A DNA stretch of 46,691 nucleotides from Bacillota bacterium (GCA_017889725.1 JAGGAE010000001.1:1-46691); one strand, 5' to 3'; positions 17,101 through 25,774 are shown, numbered from the stretch's first letter. Notes: generated from the letters alone by a model not told the origin. Numbers and translations: made by a program.

Positions 17101-17884
17101 TCCGGTTTTCCCCGGAACTAACTGCGAAGAAGACTCGGCCCGTGCTTTTACCAAGGCTGGTGGTTTGGTTGATATGCTGGTTATTCGTAATCTATCCGCT
17201 GCGGCGGTGGAAGAATCCATAGCGGCTATGGTACGTGGCATACAGGAGGCCCAAATCGTTATGCTGCCGGGTGGTTTTAGTGCCGGAGATGAACCGGAAG
17301 GTTCGGCTAAATTTATTGCCACTATGTTCCGCAATCCACGAATTAAAGAAGCGGTAACTTGTCTGCTGGAGCAAAGAGACGGACTTATGCTGGGGATTTG
17401 CAACGGATTCCAGGCATTAATTAAGTTGGGGCTAGTGCCATACGGCAAGATTATTGATGAACTGACTCCTGCTTGTCCTACTTTGACCTTTAATAATATT
17501 GGCCGCCATGTATCGACTATGGTTCAGACTAAGACGGTCTCAGTGTTGTCGCCATGGCTGGCTAATACCCAGGTGGGAGACATTCATACCATTGCTGTTT
17601 CCCATGGCGAGGGACGGTTTGTAGCCAGTGAAGAAGAGGTTGCCAGGCTGATAGCAAATGGGCAAATTGCCATCCAATATGTTGACTTTAACGGTAAGCC
17701 TGCCAGCGACATCCGGTTTAATCCAAATGGCTCGGTAGCGGCGGTTGAAGCGATTACCAGTCCGGACGGACGGATATTGGGCAAGATGGGTCATTCCGAA
17801 CGCCTTGGGGCGAATGTGGCAATCAATGTACCGGGTGAAAAGGATCAAAAAATCTTTGCGGCCGGAATAAATTATTTTAGTTAA
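14111..17884 (+). CDS. purL: Phosphoribosylformylglycinamidine synthase, fused single-chain type
   Basis: A 1257-residue enzyme that converts FGAR, glutamine and ATP to FGAM in purine synthesis. It combines the N-terminal PurS-like region, the FGAM synthetase core (DTYWSDHCRHTTF near 220, FKNETHNHPTEIEPFGGAATCLGG near 325, GGKDSMSG) and a C-terminal PurQ-type glutaminase (FIPVFPGTNCEEDSARA, LPGGFSAGDEP, and the nucleophile C1097 in LGICNGFQAL). This is the fused form of the Clostridia/Negativicutes subtype, instead of separate purS, purQ and purL. GGAGAG precedes the ATG, and a TATAAT at 14065 may be its -10 box. It stands alone and ends with a hairpin. Confidence 0.96.
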   Translation: MPKQVKRTFVEKKSGFDVEARSLYWELKHNLGINSLEGVRIVNRYDVAGMDDNEYRLARNTIFSEPNVDEVFDEVLAVDTADCVFAVEYLPGQYDQRADSAAQCIQMLTHKERPEVQTAKVIILRGTLSEEEFGRIKAYVINPVEAREASLVKPQSLEMAVQQPENVKVLEGFIGYSQAEFKTMLTELGLAMSEADLVFCQQYFRDTEKRNPTLTEIKLIDTYWSDHCRHTTFLTRINDVKVEEGRFTVPIRIAYEEYLAARKYVYGDKNKDVCLMDIAVIGMKELKKRGLLDDLDESDEINACSIVVPADINGKIEDWLIMFKNETHNHPTEIEPFGGAATCLGGAIRDPLSGRSYVYQAMRVTGSGDPRTSIEDTLPGKLPQRKITTGAAAGYSSYGNQIGLATGQVAEAYDEGFVAKRMEVGAVIGAAPRSNVVRETPVPGDVVLLVGGRTGRDGCGGATGSSKEHTEESLLSCGAEVQKGNPPTERKIQRLFRRPEVSLLIKRCNDFGAGGVSVAIGELTEGLRIDLEAVPKKYEGLDGTELAISESQERMAVVVTQADAALFEQFAAEENLEVSRVAEVTSDRRLVMLWRGKSIVDLSRDFLDTNGVCQTTSVEVRAPLERGNYFDLKSYSGMDLITAWLDMLGDLNVASQKGLGERFDSTIGAATVLMPYGGRYQTTPAEGMVAKLPVQTGDTVTGTIMTYGYNPRIGKWSPFHGALYAVVEAAAKVAAIGGDYSRIRLSLQEYFEKLGTDAIRWGKPFSALLGAYYAQKMLGIPAIGGKDSMSGTFLDLTVPPTLVAFATVPVDVRQVISQEFKKAGSQVVLLPVKRDETELPDFDGLMQGYSKLRQAIAKGLVLSSYTVKIGGVAAAISKMAFGNSIGMVFERKMTPEELFRPDYGAIVLEMTPEADLKAVFGEGNYERLGCTQAAGRIVVNGMELALEEVQKAWEAPLESIFPTQVKNTAEKEPPFVSYTKRNGYRPTVKIAKPRVFIPVFPGTNCEEDSARAFTKAGGLVDMLVIRNLSAAAVEESIAAMVRGIQEAQIVMLPGGFSAGDEPEGSAKFIATMFRNPRIKEAVTCLLEQRDGLMLGICNGFQALIKLGLVPYGKIIDELTPACPTLTFNNIGRHVSTMVQTKTVSVLSPWLANTQVGDIHTIAVSHGEGRFVASEEEVARLIANGQIAIQYVDFNGKPASDIRFNPNGSVAAVEAITSPDGRILGKMGHSERLGANVAINVPGEKDQKIFAAGINYFS

Positions 17885-17885
17885 G

Positions 17886-17919
17886 AAGAATACCCCTGCC
17901 AATCGGCGGGGGTGTTCTT
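17886..17919 (+). terminator. Hairpin after purL
   Basis: AAGAATACCCCTGCC pairs with GGCGGGGGTGTTCTT (15 bp with two G-U pairs, 4-nt loop). The following T content is low, so termination is likely but not certain. Confidence 0.65.
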
Positions 17920-18007
17920 GTATAAAGGGAAAACCAAGTACACATACTTGAGGTAAAAACCTGCTAGGGGCTGGGACTATGGCTTGTATTTTCCTGTGGT
18001 GTGCTGT

Positions 18008-18514
18008 ATGAAACTTCTACTGCATCCTTTACCGGTAAGGATTTGCCATTGGAGCATGGTGATTTCGGTGACTGTCCTTCTTGTGACGGGGCTGTACCTA
18101 AATAATCCCATCTACGGATTTATGGGGACGCCGGGAATGATAAGAAAAATTCATAGTATTACCGGGGTTGTGCTTATATTTGTTTTTTTCAGTCAAGTGT
18201 ATTATTACTGCTATACTGGAAAATTTACAGAGATTGTATTGCTTCCACGGGATATAGTTTTTTGTCGGAGCTTCCTTAGGTATTACTTATTTTTAACTAA
18301 ACAGCATCCCAATTTTGGGCGTTATAACATAGGCCAAAAACTGATTTTTAGCGCTTGGGGGGCTGCGGTGGTTGTAGCCGGTTGTACCGGGGTGGTTCTG
18401 TTTTGTATCTGGTGTTTACTGAGGAGCCGGCAAAACTTCAGGCTATGTTTACTGGGTTTGTCCAGAAAAATCCGTCGCCAAAGGATGGGGAGTAAGCGTC
18501 TGGGGTGGGTATAA
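18008..18514 (+). pseudogene. Cytochrome b561-type membrane protein, probably frameshifted and truncated
   Basis: The reading frame encodes three membrane segments of a di-haem cytochrome b561/HydC-FdnI-type protein: HPLPVRICHWSMVISVTVLL with a haem-ligand-like His, IRKIHSITGVVLIFVFF with a second, and KLIFSAWGAAVVVAGCTGVV. Beyond 18400 the frame becomes Arg- and Cys-rich (CIWCLLRSRQNFRLCLLG). The -1 frame from 18403 instead reads LYLVFTEEPAKLQAMFTGFV and stops at 18495, which looks like real coding sequence, so one T may be missing from the T run at 18401-18404. Even when repaired it lacks the fourth helix usual in the family. The start is uncertain: 18008 is a family-like ATG, and a TTG at 17984 is in frame. 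No catalytic partner subunit is adjacent. Confidence 0.6.
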
Positions 18515-18553
18515 AAAGGGCTAGAAGGGTCATACTAACCTTGAGGTGGGAGT

Positions 18554-19570
18554 GTGCGTAAAAAACAGCAGGTCAATTTCGCAATCATTACGGTAATCGC
18601 TATGCTAATTATCGCGGGAACGTTTATTCAACTACGCACGCCTGCCCCTAAACTCATGCCTGAAGGGGGCGTTCCCGCTCCGGAAGCCAAGCAGGAACAG
18701 ACGCAGCTTTTAGAAGGTATGCCTCAATTTGATATGGCGAAATACCCCAAGGAACCGGTTATTGAAGTATGGCTGTCCGATAAAAATGAACGGAAAAGTA
18801 TGCCGCTCGAAACATATTTGGAAGGTGTAATCGCCAAAGAAATGGATCCAAGTTGGCCATTTGAAGCGCTCCGGGCGCAGGCAATCGCGTCGAGAACATT
18901 GACTTTATCAGCAATGGAGGCCGGAACGATTCGTAAGCTGCATGCTGCGGATGTTAGTACCGACAAAGATGAGTTGCAGGCGTATGCACCGGAAAAAGTC
19001 AATAATACGGTTCGCTTTGCCGTGCAAAGTACCAGGGGGGAAATTCTTCTTTACGGCGGCAGTTTAGTACATGCCATTTATTGTGCCAGTAATGGACAAA
19101 TTTCGGCAACAAAAGAAGAAAGTTTTCCACGAGAAATAAGTGAGCCTCTTCCTTACTTTCAACCAGTAACGGATGAAAGTTTTCAGTATACGCCGCCCAA
19201 TATACGGGAATGGACAGTGAAGGTGCCCGGGGCAGAGGTGGCTGCTGCGGTCGGCTATCAAGGTAATCCGGCGAATATTACGATTCTGGAAAAAGGGCCG
19301 TCAGGCCGAATTCTTTATATCGGTGTGGATAATAATAAGGTGTATGGTTCGGAGTTTCGAAAGACGATAGGTTTTGACCGGTTAAAGTCTACCCTTATTA
19401 ATGAAATGACCTATGATGGTACTACCTTTCTTTTTAAAGGGCGGGGCTGGGGAAATGGTGTGGGTCTTTGTCAATGGGGAGCCTATACTTCTGCGGTGCA
19501 GGGGATGATTGCGGAAGATATTTTAAAGCATTATTACGTCGGAACCCAGATAACCAAATTGTGGAATTAA
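18554..19570 (+). CDS. spoIID: Stage II sporulation protein D (SpoIID), peptidoglycan lytic transglycosylase
   Basis: A 338-residue membrane-anchored protein starting at GTG (18554) with AGGTGGG upstream. One N-terminal transmembrane segment (about 9-26) is followed by a linker and the SpoIID/LytB domain: LETYLEGVIAKEMDPSWPFEALRAQAIASRT (about 85-115, containing the probable catalytic Glu96), YGGSLVHAIYCASNGQ, and the C-terminal GRGWGNGVGLCQWGAY. SpoIID cuts septal and engulfment peptidoglycan with SpoIIP and SpoIIM during engulfment. spoIIP and spoIIM are not in the window. Being close to argS rather than murA differs from Bacillus. A related SpoIID-like amidase enhancer cannot be excluded, but length and topology fit SpoIID. 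Confidence 0.85.
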   Translation: MRKKQQVNFAIITVIAMLIIAGTFIQLRTPAPKLMPEGGVPAPEAKQEQTQLLEGMPQFDMAKYPKEPVIEVWLSDKNERKSMPLETYLEGVIAKEMDPSWPFEALRAQAIASRTLTLSAMEAGTIRKLHAADVSTDKDELQAYAPEKVNNTVRFAVQSTRGEILLYGGSLVHAIYCASNGQISATKEESFPREISEPLPYFQPVTDESFQYTPPNIREWTVKVPGAEVAAAVGYQGNPANITILEKGPSGRILYIGVDNNKVYGSEFRKTIGFDRLKSTLINEMTYDGTTFLFKGRGWGNGVGLCQWGAYTSAVQGMIAEDILKHYYVGTQITKLWN

Positions 19571-19655
19571 AACGGGGTTTATATTTGAAATTTTTTCGAA
19601 GAGTTTGCATAAACTAGCTATGGAGAGGCAGTGATTTCACGCTTCATCCGTAAAA

Positions 19656-19690
19656 GGCGCCGCTCGTCCCTAGCGTGGATGGGCGGCGCC
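19656..19690. terminator. GC-rich hairpin after spoIID
   Basis: GGCGCCGC at 19656-19663 pairs perfectly with GCGGCGCC at 19683-19690; the stem extends to 14 bp with two G-U pairs. No T run follows. Confidence 0.6.
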
Positions 19691-19738
19691 GAACTTATGC
19701 TAATTTGATAAGAAATATGTTGTCTTATTGTTTTGCTA

Positions 19739-19768
19739 TTGGCAATGCTGGGGTAGTTAGGCTATAAT
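19739..19768 (+). promoter_or_regulatory. Sigma-A-type promoter for the DUF1934-argS unit
   Basis: TTGGCA (19739-19744), an 18-nt spacer and TATAAT (19763-19768), 26 bp before the ATG at 19795. Confidence 0.6.
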
Positions 19769-19794
19769 ATATGCATGTTGGCAAAGGAGCATGT

Positions 19795-20217
19795 ATGCGC
19801 AAAGTCGTTGTTTCGGTAATAGGCACCCAGGATGATGCCAGCGGGGAGCAAAACAAAATTGAACTGGTCACTAAAGGCACCCGGTATGATAAAACCGGGG
19901 TAAGCTATGTCACCTACCGGGAGGAAGAAGCTTCGGGTATGGGCGGATCGACGACATTGCTAAAAGTCTTCAGTGATCATTTTGTTGTTGTCAGGCGGGG
20001 CGCTATTGAACAGCAAATGGAATTTTTCCCTAACCGCAAATGTGAAAGCCGGGTTACTACTCCTTATGGAGTTATAACGGTATGTGTTGATACCAAAAAA
20101 ATAGAGACTGCGTTCGGCGGCAAAACTATGTCGTTGTACGCGGTGTATGATTTGGAAATTAATAATAAGAGGCAAAGTTCTAATACCATCGCGGTTAGTG
20201 TACGGGAGGATGAATGA
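19795..20217 (+). CDS. DUF1934 family protein (YwiB-like)
   Basis: A 140-residue protein with a calycin-like beta-barrel pattern; AAAGGAG precedes the ATG at 19795. The N-terminal VVVSVIGTQDD and the later TTPYGVITVCVDTKKIE and LYAVYDLEIN match the DUF1934/YwiB family, whose function is unknown. In Bacillus subtilis ywiB sits beside argS near rpoE, and the same order is kept here. The gap to argS is one base, so both are surely co-transcribed from the sigma-A-type promoter at 19739. Confidence 0.82.
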   Translation: MRKVVVSVIGTQDDASGEQNKIELVTKGTRYDKTGVSYVTYREEEASGMGGSTTLLKVFSDHFVVVRRGAIEQQMEFFPNRKCESRVTTPYGVITVCVDTKKIETAFGGKTMSLYAVYDLEINNKRQSSNTIAVSVREDE

Positions 20218-20218
20218 G

Positions 20219-21919
20219 ATGAATGTAAAGGAATTAATCGCTGTTGCGATTCACGCTGCTGCCAAGCAAGCGATGGAAGACGGTGTTTTTGCCGCGTGTG
20301 AACTACCGGAGGTTATGCTGGAAGTACCGCCGCAAAAGGAATTTGGGGATTTTGCAACCAACTTTGCAATGCAGCTGGCTCGCCAGGCCAAAACCAATCC
20401 TCGGAAATTGGCCGAAGCGATAACTGCCCGTCTTAATCAGTGGGCAAAGTTGGGTAAAAGCCACCCGGCGGCGTTGGGCTGGTTAAAAGAGGCTCAATTA
20501 GCAGGACCGGGTTTTATCAATTTTTATTTGCAATCAGATTGGCTGTATGATCTCTTGCAGGTGGTTTTAACGCAAGGCGAAAATTATGGACGGACGACAG
20601 TGGGCGGCGGTGAAAAAATTCAGGTGGAATATGTCAGCGCCAATCCGACAGGTCCGTTGCATGTAGGCCATGGCCGGGGGGCGGCGGTAGGCAGTGCACT
20701 TGTCAATTTGCTGCGAGCCGCAGGGTATGATGTCCAGGCTGAATACTATATTAATGATGCTGGGAATCAGATGGACAACTTGGCGGCTTCTGTTAACGCC
20801 CGCTACTTAGAACTCATGGGGGTAGAGACCCAGTTCCCGGAGGATGGCTATCATGGCAAAGATATTATTGATACGGCTAAGCGGATTATTGAGCATGGCG
20901 GTGCAAAATATTTAGATATTCCGGCTGAAGAACGGCTGGTTGTATTTAAAGAAGTGGCGCTGGCGGAAAAGCTAGCCTTGTTAAAGGAAGACCTTGAAGC
21001 CTTTGGGGTTAACTATGATGTATGGTTTAGCGAACGGACTCTTCATGCTAACGGGGCGATTGAGGACACTTGCCGTGACCTGAAGGAACGCGGATATATG
21101 TATGAACAGGATGGAGCGTTGTGGTTGAAATCTTCGGCGTACGGCGATGATAAAGACCGGGTGGTTATACGGGATAATGGTGTGCCTACCTACCTGGCAG
21201 CGGATATCGCCTACCACCGGGATAAGTTTAACCGGGGTTTTAAGCGGCTGATTAATATTTGGGGGTCGGATCATCACGGCTACATTAATCGGGTTAAAGC
21301 CGCGGTGGCCGCTATGGGGTTTGAGGCCAATAACCTGGAAGTGCTTATTCTGCAAATGGTTAGCCTGTATCAAAATGGTGAGCTTGTTAAAATGTCCAAA
21401 CGAACCGGTCAAAGTATTACCTTGGCCGAATTAATCGAAGAAGTAGGACGGGATGCTGCCCGGTTTTTCTTCATCATGCGGTCGCTTGACAGCCAGTTGG
21501 ATTTTGATCTAGACTTAGCCAAGTCTCGTTCTAATGAAAATCCAGTGTATTATATTCAATACGCGCATGCTCGTATCACCAGTATTTTCCGCCAGGCCAA
21601 GGAAGCAGGCATCGACCTGCCGCAAATGAAAGATATTTCCTTATCCGTACTGGATTCGGCCTGTGAAATTGATCTTATCAAGAAATTGGGGGAATATCCG
21701 GAAGAAGTTGCTTCCGCCGCTAGGGAACGGGCTCCACATCACATCGCCCGGTATGCTCATGAATTGGCAAGTTTATTCCACTCTTTTTATAATCAGTGCC
21801 GCATTATAGGAGTAGAGCCTGAACTCCAGGCGGCAAGACTGGCTTTGGTTACGGCAGTGCGGCATACGCTGCGCTCGGCCCTTGGAATTCTTGGTATTAC
21901 TGCACCTGAAAGGATGTGA
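20219..21919 (+). CDS. argS: Arginyl-tRNA synthetase
   Basis: A 566-residue class I aminoacyl-tRNA synthetase charging tRNA-Arg. The ATG at 20219 follows GGAGGA by eight bases; longer frames run into the upstream gene. An N-terminal Add-1 domain (to ~residue 110) is followed by SANPTGPLHVGHGRG (HIGH motif, ~135), the catalytic core with IWGSDHHGYI, KMSKRTGQSI (KMSKS motif, ~383) and the C-terminal helical anticodon-binding domain ending RSALGILGITAPERM. All expected elements are present. It is the second gene after the DUF1934 protein. Confidence 0.97.
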   Translation: MNVKELIAVAIHAAAKQAMEDGVFAACELPEVMLEVPPQKEFGDFATNFAMQLARQAKTNPRKLAEAITARLNQWAKLGKSHPAALGWLKEAQLAGPGFINFYLQSDWLYDLLQVVLTQGENYGRTTVGGGEKIQVEYVSANPTGPLHVGHGRGAAVGSALVNLLRAAGYDVQAEYYINDAGNQMDNLAASVNARYLELMGVETQFPEDGYHGKDIIDTAKRIIEHGGAKYLDIPAEERLVVFKEVALAEKLALLKEDLEAFGVNYDVWFSERTLHANGAIEDTCRDLKERGYMYEQDGALWLKSSAYGDDKDRVVIRDNGVPTYLAADIAYHRDKFNRGFKRLINIWGSDHHGYINRVKAAVAAMGFEANNLEVLILQMVSLYQNGELVKMSKRTGQSITLAELIEEVGRDAARFFFIMRSLDSQLDFDLDLAKSRSNENPVYYIQYAHARITSIFRQAKEAGIDLPQMKDISLSVLDSACEIDLIKKLGEYPEEVASAARERAPHHIARYAHELASLFHSFYNQCRIIGVEPELQAARLALVTAVRHTLRSALGILGITAPERM

Positions 21920-22068
21920 CAGGGAAAAAGCTAGGATAACGCCAATATGACTTAGGCAACTCTCATTAAAGGAAGAGAAAAGAGAATTTTTGTCGCATAA
22001 AAAAGGATTTTATCTTGTTGTGGTGAATATTAGCTATAATTTTGGACATTAATTCGGAGGGAATCAAA

Positions 22069-22434
22069 ATGGCTGACAAAGCGCAGCAAGTGTCTGATGT
22101 GGATATAGCTTATCAGGTTTTGGCTAGTCAAGGGTCGACGTTGTATTTCCGTGAGCTGATTACTCGTGTACTGGAAAACAAAGGAAAATCAGTCCGTTAT
22201 ATTGCGTATGCCATGTCGGAAGTTCATACTCAGATTAATATGGACAGCCGGTTTGTACATATGGGTAAAGGTATGTGGGGATTGGCCGAATGGCTGCCGC
22301 AGCGCGGGGGGCGTCATATAGAGGAAGCCGCGGCGGCGATTGACGAGGATATACATGTGAGGCGGGAAAGGCTTTTTGCAGGTATTCAGGAGCCACAGGC
22401 TACTGTCGGTAAGAAAAGCGAAGAATCTTATTGA
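22069..22434 (+). CDS. rpoE: RNA polymerase delta subunit-like protein (HARE-HTH), short form
   Basis: A 121-residue protein. The ATG at 22069 follows GGAGGG. The N-terminal ~80 residues form the HARE winged-helix domain of RpoE/delta: VDIAYQVLASQGSTLYFRELI, AYAMSEVHTQINMDSRFVHMGKGMWGLAEW. In Bacillus, delta has a long, highly acidic C-terminal tail that destabilises open complexes; here the tail is short (about 40 residues) and of mixed charge (IEEAAAAIDEDIHVRRERL), so it may act differently. It lies before pyrG as in Bacillus. A TATAAT at 22035-22040 may be its -10 box; no good -35 was found. Confidence 0.85.
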   Translation: MADKAQQVSDVDIAYQVLASQGSTLYFRELITRVLENKGKSVRYIAYAMSEVHTQINMDSRFVHMGKGMWGLAEWLPQRGGRHIEEAAAAIDEDIHVRRERLFAGIQEPQATVGKKSEESY

Positions 22435-22452
22435 AAACGCAGTTGATGAGAG

Positions 22453-22479
22453 GCCGGGCTTGGGAGTACTAAGCCTGGC
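22453..22479 (+). other. Hairpin in the pyrG leader
   Basis: GCCGGGCTT pairs with AAGCCTGGC (9 bp, one G-U) around a 9-nt loop, 23 bp before pyrG. No T run follows, so it is not a typical attenuator terminator, though pyrG leaders in Firmicutes are often regulated by CTP. Confidence 0.45.
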
Positions 22480-22502
22480 TAAGTAATTAGGAGGAAGTTA
22501 AG

Positions 22503-24116
22503 ATGGCTAAATTTGTATTTGTAACCGGAGGGGTTGTATCTTCGCTTGGCAAGGGTATTACCGCTGCGTCTTTGGGGCGTCTGTTAAAGAGCCGGGGACT
22601 CAGGGTTACAATCCAAAAATTTGATCCGTATATTAATGTTGACCCGGGTACGATGAGTCCTTATCAGCATGGGGAAGTGTTTGTCACCGATGATGGAGGA
22701 GAGACCGACCTTGACCTGGGTCACTATGAACGTTTTGTGGATATTAATTTAAGTAAGAGTTCCAATGTTACAGCCGGCAAAATTTATTGGTCGGTGATTA
22801 CAAAAGAACGTAAAGGGGATTACTTGGGCAGCACGGTTCAGGTTATACCTCATATTACCAATGAAATTAAGGATCGGTTATACAGAATTGCCAAAGAAGA
22901 TAACGCGGATGTTGTAATCGCTGAAATTGGCGGTACGGTTGGCGATATTGAAAGCTTGCCGTTTTTAGAGGCTATTCGTCAGGTGCGAAAAGAGGTTGGT
23001 CGTGAAGACACCATATATATACATGTCACGCTGGTTCCGTATATTTCGGCAGCCGGTGAGCTGAAGACCAAGCCAACCCAGCACAGTGTTAAAGAATTGA
23101 GAAGCATTGGGATTCATCCGGATGTAATTGTTTGCCGTACCGAGCGGGAAATTTCGCCAGACATGAGAGAGAAGCTGGCTTTATTTTGTGATATCGATAT
23201 CAACGCCGTAATTCAGAATAAAAATGCGGCTAGCATATACCAGGTACCGCTTATGCTGGAAGAAGAAGGGCTGGACCGTATTGTGCTTGAAAAGCTCAAT
23301 ATTAAAAACGGCAAGCCGGATATGGCGGAATGGCGGGCCATGGTAGATAAGATACAAAATCCTTCCGGCAGTGTTCATATTGCGATTGTGGGAAAATATG
23401 TGGCGCTTCAGGATGCATACATGAGTGTATCGGAAGCTTTACGGCATGCTGGCATAGCTAATGATGTCGCTATTCAGATCAAGTGGGTCAACGCGGAGGA
23501 AATTGAAATTCCGGGGCTGAACTTAGACGCTTATTTCGGTGATGTCGACGGTATTTTGGTACCGGGCGGATTCGGTGACCGTGGGATTGAAGGCAAGATT
23601 AAGGCTATACAATATGCTCGGGAAAATAAGATTCCGTTCTTTGGTTTGTGCCTGGGCATGCAATGTGCCGTTATTGAATATGCACGAAACAAGTGCGGGT
23701 TAACGAAGGCGCACAGTACCGAGTTTGATCTGGCTACGCCGTATCCTGTTATCGATTTGATGTCAGATCAAGTCGAAGTGGAAGAAAAAGGCGGTACGAT
23801 GCGTCTGGGGGTATACCCTTGTAAGGTTATGGACGGTACACTTACTCAAAAAGCGTATCAGGATGAAATTATTTTTGAACGTCACCGTCATCGTTTTGAA
23901 TTTAACAACGCCTTCCGTCAAACCTTAACCGACTGTGGCTTGGTGATCGGCGGGACTCTACCCAATGGGCGGTTAGTAGAAATTGTAGAGGTTAAAGATC
24001 ATCCATGGTTTGTTGGTACCCAGTTCCATCCAGAGCTTAAGTCCCGGCCAACAAATCCTCATCCGTTATTTAGGGAGTTTATAAAAGCGGCCCACGGTTA
24101 CCAGCAGAAAAAATAA
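22503..24116 (+). CDS. pyrG: CTP synthase
   Basis: A 537-residue enzyme that aminates UTP to CTP with glutamine or ammonia. The N-terminal synthase domain starts [23 protein letters not shown] (P-loop) and has [22 protein letters not shown]. The C-terminal class I glutamine amidotransferase has [11 protein letters not shown], nucleophile C383 in [16 protein letters not shown], and HPEL near 500. AGGAGG precedes the ATG. A 14-bp terminator hairpin follows. Its position between rpoE and spo0F is the conserved Firmicute order, with an insertion of three genes (sppA to lipoprotein) before spo0F. Confidence 0.97.
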   Translation: MAKFVFVTGGVVSSLGKGITAASLGRLLKSRGLRVTIQKFDPYINVDPGTMSPYQHGEVFVTDDGGETDLDLGHYERFVDINLSKSSNVTAGKIYWSVITKERKGDYLGSTVQVIPHITNEIKDRLYRIAKEDNADVVIAEIGGTVGDIESLPFLEAIRQVRKEVGREDTIYIHVTLVPYISAAGELKTKPTQHSVKELRSIGIHPDVIVCRTEREISPDMREKLALFCDIDINAVIQNKNAASIYQVPLMLEEEGLDRIVLEKLNIKNGKPDMAEWRAMVDKIQNPSGSVHIAIVGKYVALQDAYMSVSEALRHAGIANDVAIQIKWVNAEEIEIPGLNLDAYFGDVDGILVPGGFGDRGIEGKIKAIQYARENKIPFFGLCLGMQCAVIEYARNKCGLTKAHSTEFDLATPYPVIDLMSDQVEVEEKGGTMRLGVYPCKVMDGTLTQKAYQDEIIFERHRHRFEFNNAFRQTLTDCGLVIGGTLPNGRLVEIVEVKDHPWFVGTQFHPELKSRPTNPHPLFREFIKAAHGYQQKK

Positions 24117-24137
24117 AAAGCGTTGTTTTATTCCATT

Positions 24138-24182
24138 AGGCTGCTTAAATGAAAACCGGAAGGACATTTAAGCAGCCTTTGG
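24138..24182 (+). terminator. Terminator after pyrG
   Basis: A perfect 14-bp stem, AGGCTGCTTAAATG with CATTTAAGCAGCCT, with a 13-nt loop and a short T run. Confidence 0.8.
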
Positions 24183-24259
24183 ATTATTTAACAGTTTCTT
24201 TTTTCGTTATTTAGCGAATAGTAGTAAGAAAGAAACTAGGGATAAGGGAGGGAATGTAT

Positions 24260-25183
24260 ATGAGGTCTAAGCGGACGGTTATTGTCATATTTTTGGTTGT
24301 TATTGTGCTATGCGTACTTGCTGCTTTCTGGAAGAATTCGAACGATGTAAATAGTGCTGCAGGCAATAGAATTGCTGTTATTTATGTGGATGGAGTCATT
24401 GCCGGCGGCCATAGCCAAAGTCTTTTCGGAAACAAAGAGGGAACGGATGAGGTCATACATCAACTGCACCAAGCCAGAGATGATAAGGCGGTAAAGGCGG
24501 TAGTTCTTCGCATTAATAGTCCGGGCGGCAGTGCTCCCGCTTCCCAGGAAGTAGGAGCGGAAATTATCAAGCTTCGGCAAAGCGGTAAAGTGGTTATTGC
24601 TTCCATGGGGGATGTCGCTGCGTCCGGTGGGTACTGGATTGCGGCCGTTACCGATAAGATATACGCCAGCCCGGCAACAATGACGGGCAGCATCGGGGTT
24701 TATATTCCCTATGCGAATTGGCAGGAATTATACCAGAAGATTGGAATCCGGCAGGAAAAAATAAAAAGCGGACCGCATAAAGATATTTTGTCGCCTGATA
24801 GGCCTATGACTCCGGAGGAAAGAGCCATTTTACAGGCGATGGTGGATGACCTTTACAACCAGTTTGTAGCTGTTGTGGCTGAAGGGCGGCACATGGATGT
24901 GGAAAAGGTTAAAGAACTGGCGGATGGACGAATTTTTACCGGCAGTCAGGCTAAAACGGCCGGTCTGGTTGATGAGCTGGGGACTATGTATGATGCTATT
25001 GACGGAGCGGCTGAGTTAGCTGGGATTAAGGGCAAACCTGTTATTAAGGAATACGGCAAAGCCAATCCGTGGTCATTGATTTTTAGTGCTTCCGACCAAA
25101 CCAAAATGGAAGAATTGATGCTAAAACAATTCGCAAATCAGCTACCCATTACGGCCCCCTTAGCGGTGCCGCCGGAATGGTAG
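24260..25183 (+). CDS. sppA: Signal peptide peptidase SppA
   Basis: A 307-residue membrane serine protease that degrades leftover signal peptides. The ATG at 24260 is used because GGGAGGG ends seven bases before it but only one base before the alternative ATG at 24254. One N-terminal transmembrane segment (about 6-24) precedes the protease domain: VIYVDGVIAGG, VVLRINSPGGSAPASQEV, the Ser nucleophile S122 in GDVAASGGYWIA, and a KSGPHKD stretch (169-175) holding the general-base Lys, with the same ~52-residue spacing as in Bacillus SppA. The membrane protein and lipoprotein genes downstream follow with almost no gap, so this is the first gene of a three-gene envelope operon. Confidence 0.9.
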   Translation: MRSKRTVIVIFLVVIVLCVLAAFWKNSNDVNSAAGNRIAVIYVDGVIAGGHSQSLFGNKEGTDEVIHQLHQARDDKAVKAVVLRINSPGGSAPASQEVGAEIIKLRQSGKVVIASMGDVAASGGYWIAAVTDKIYASPATMTGSIGVYIPYANWQELYQKIGIRQEKIKSGPHKDILSPDRPMTPEERAILQAMVDDLYNQFVAVVAEGRHMDVEKVKELADGRIFTGSQAKTAGLVDELGTMYDAIDGAAELAGIKGKPVIKEYGKANPWSLIFSASDQTKMEELMLKQFANQLPITAPLAVPPEW

Positions 25184-25774
25184 GTGAGGGCTGTGGGAAA
25201 TTTATTGGATAGTATTTATGACGTATTGTTTTGTCCGTCGCCCGCCCTGCGCCGTATTGGGGAGGAATCTCGATGGGGGATGGCGGTACTAGTTTATTTA
25301 GTGTGTCTTATTCTTCCGGCGATTGCCATGGGCTTTTTTATAAAAACCCTGGGTTTTCATAAGTTTGGAGGCATGCTGGTTGCAGCGGAAGTTGTTGGCC
25401 GTTTTATGCTTTTGGTTTTGGGTGTAGCGGTACTGCATCTGGTTGCGGAGCTCTTCGGCGGAAAGGGAACAGCCAAGGGGCTGTTAGCCGCAATGTGTTT
25501 TGCTCATTTGCCGCAACTTTTGGCTGTTCCCTTCTTTGTAATTAGTATGCTTTGGGCATCTTCTTTCTGGAAAGCGCTGGTGCCTCTTGTTTCAGTGGCA
25601 GTATCTTGTTGGACGCTGGTACTTAATATAGTGGCCATAAAGGAAGTCTATCAGATAAGCGGCGGCAGAGCCGTTCTTATTTTCGTTATTCCAATCATTG
25701 CTGTTCTGGCAATGACAGTAGGGCTATTGATTCTATCTGTAGCGGAATTTATACCGGAGAATGCAGGGTGGTAA
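25184..25774 (+). CDS. Yip1-domain membrane protein
   Basis: A 196-residue integral membrane protein with about five hydrophobic segments. The N-terminal pattern (LLDSIYDVLFCPSPALRRIGEE) and hydrophobic core around AMCFAHLPQLLAVPF match the bacterial Yip1/YIP1-like family of unknown function. It begins with GTG directly after the sppA stop; a second GTG at 25193 with GGTGAGGG in front is an alternative start. It overlaps the following lipoprotein gene by seven bases. The role is unknown; context suggests an envelope function with SppA. Confidence 0.75.
   Translation: MRAVGNLLDSIYDVLFCPSPALRRIGEESRWGMAVLVYLVCLILPAIAMGFFIKTLGFHKFGGMLVAAEVVGRFMLLVLGVAVLHLVAELFGGKGTAKGLLAAMCFAHLPQLLAVPFFVISMLWASSFWKALVPLVSVAVSCWTLVLNIVAIKEVYQISGGRAVLIFVIPIIAVLAMTVGLLILSVAEFIPENAGW

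Noticed and set aside
17979-18011. Ten-codon frame ending in ATGA overlap with the cytochrome gene
   Set aside because: Too short to support as a leader peptide and the downstream gene is probably broken.
22435-22502. CTP-sensitive attenuator in the pyrG leader
   Set aside because: A hairpin exists but no T run follows, and no promoter with an initial GGG run was identified.
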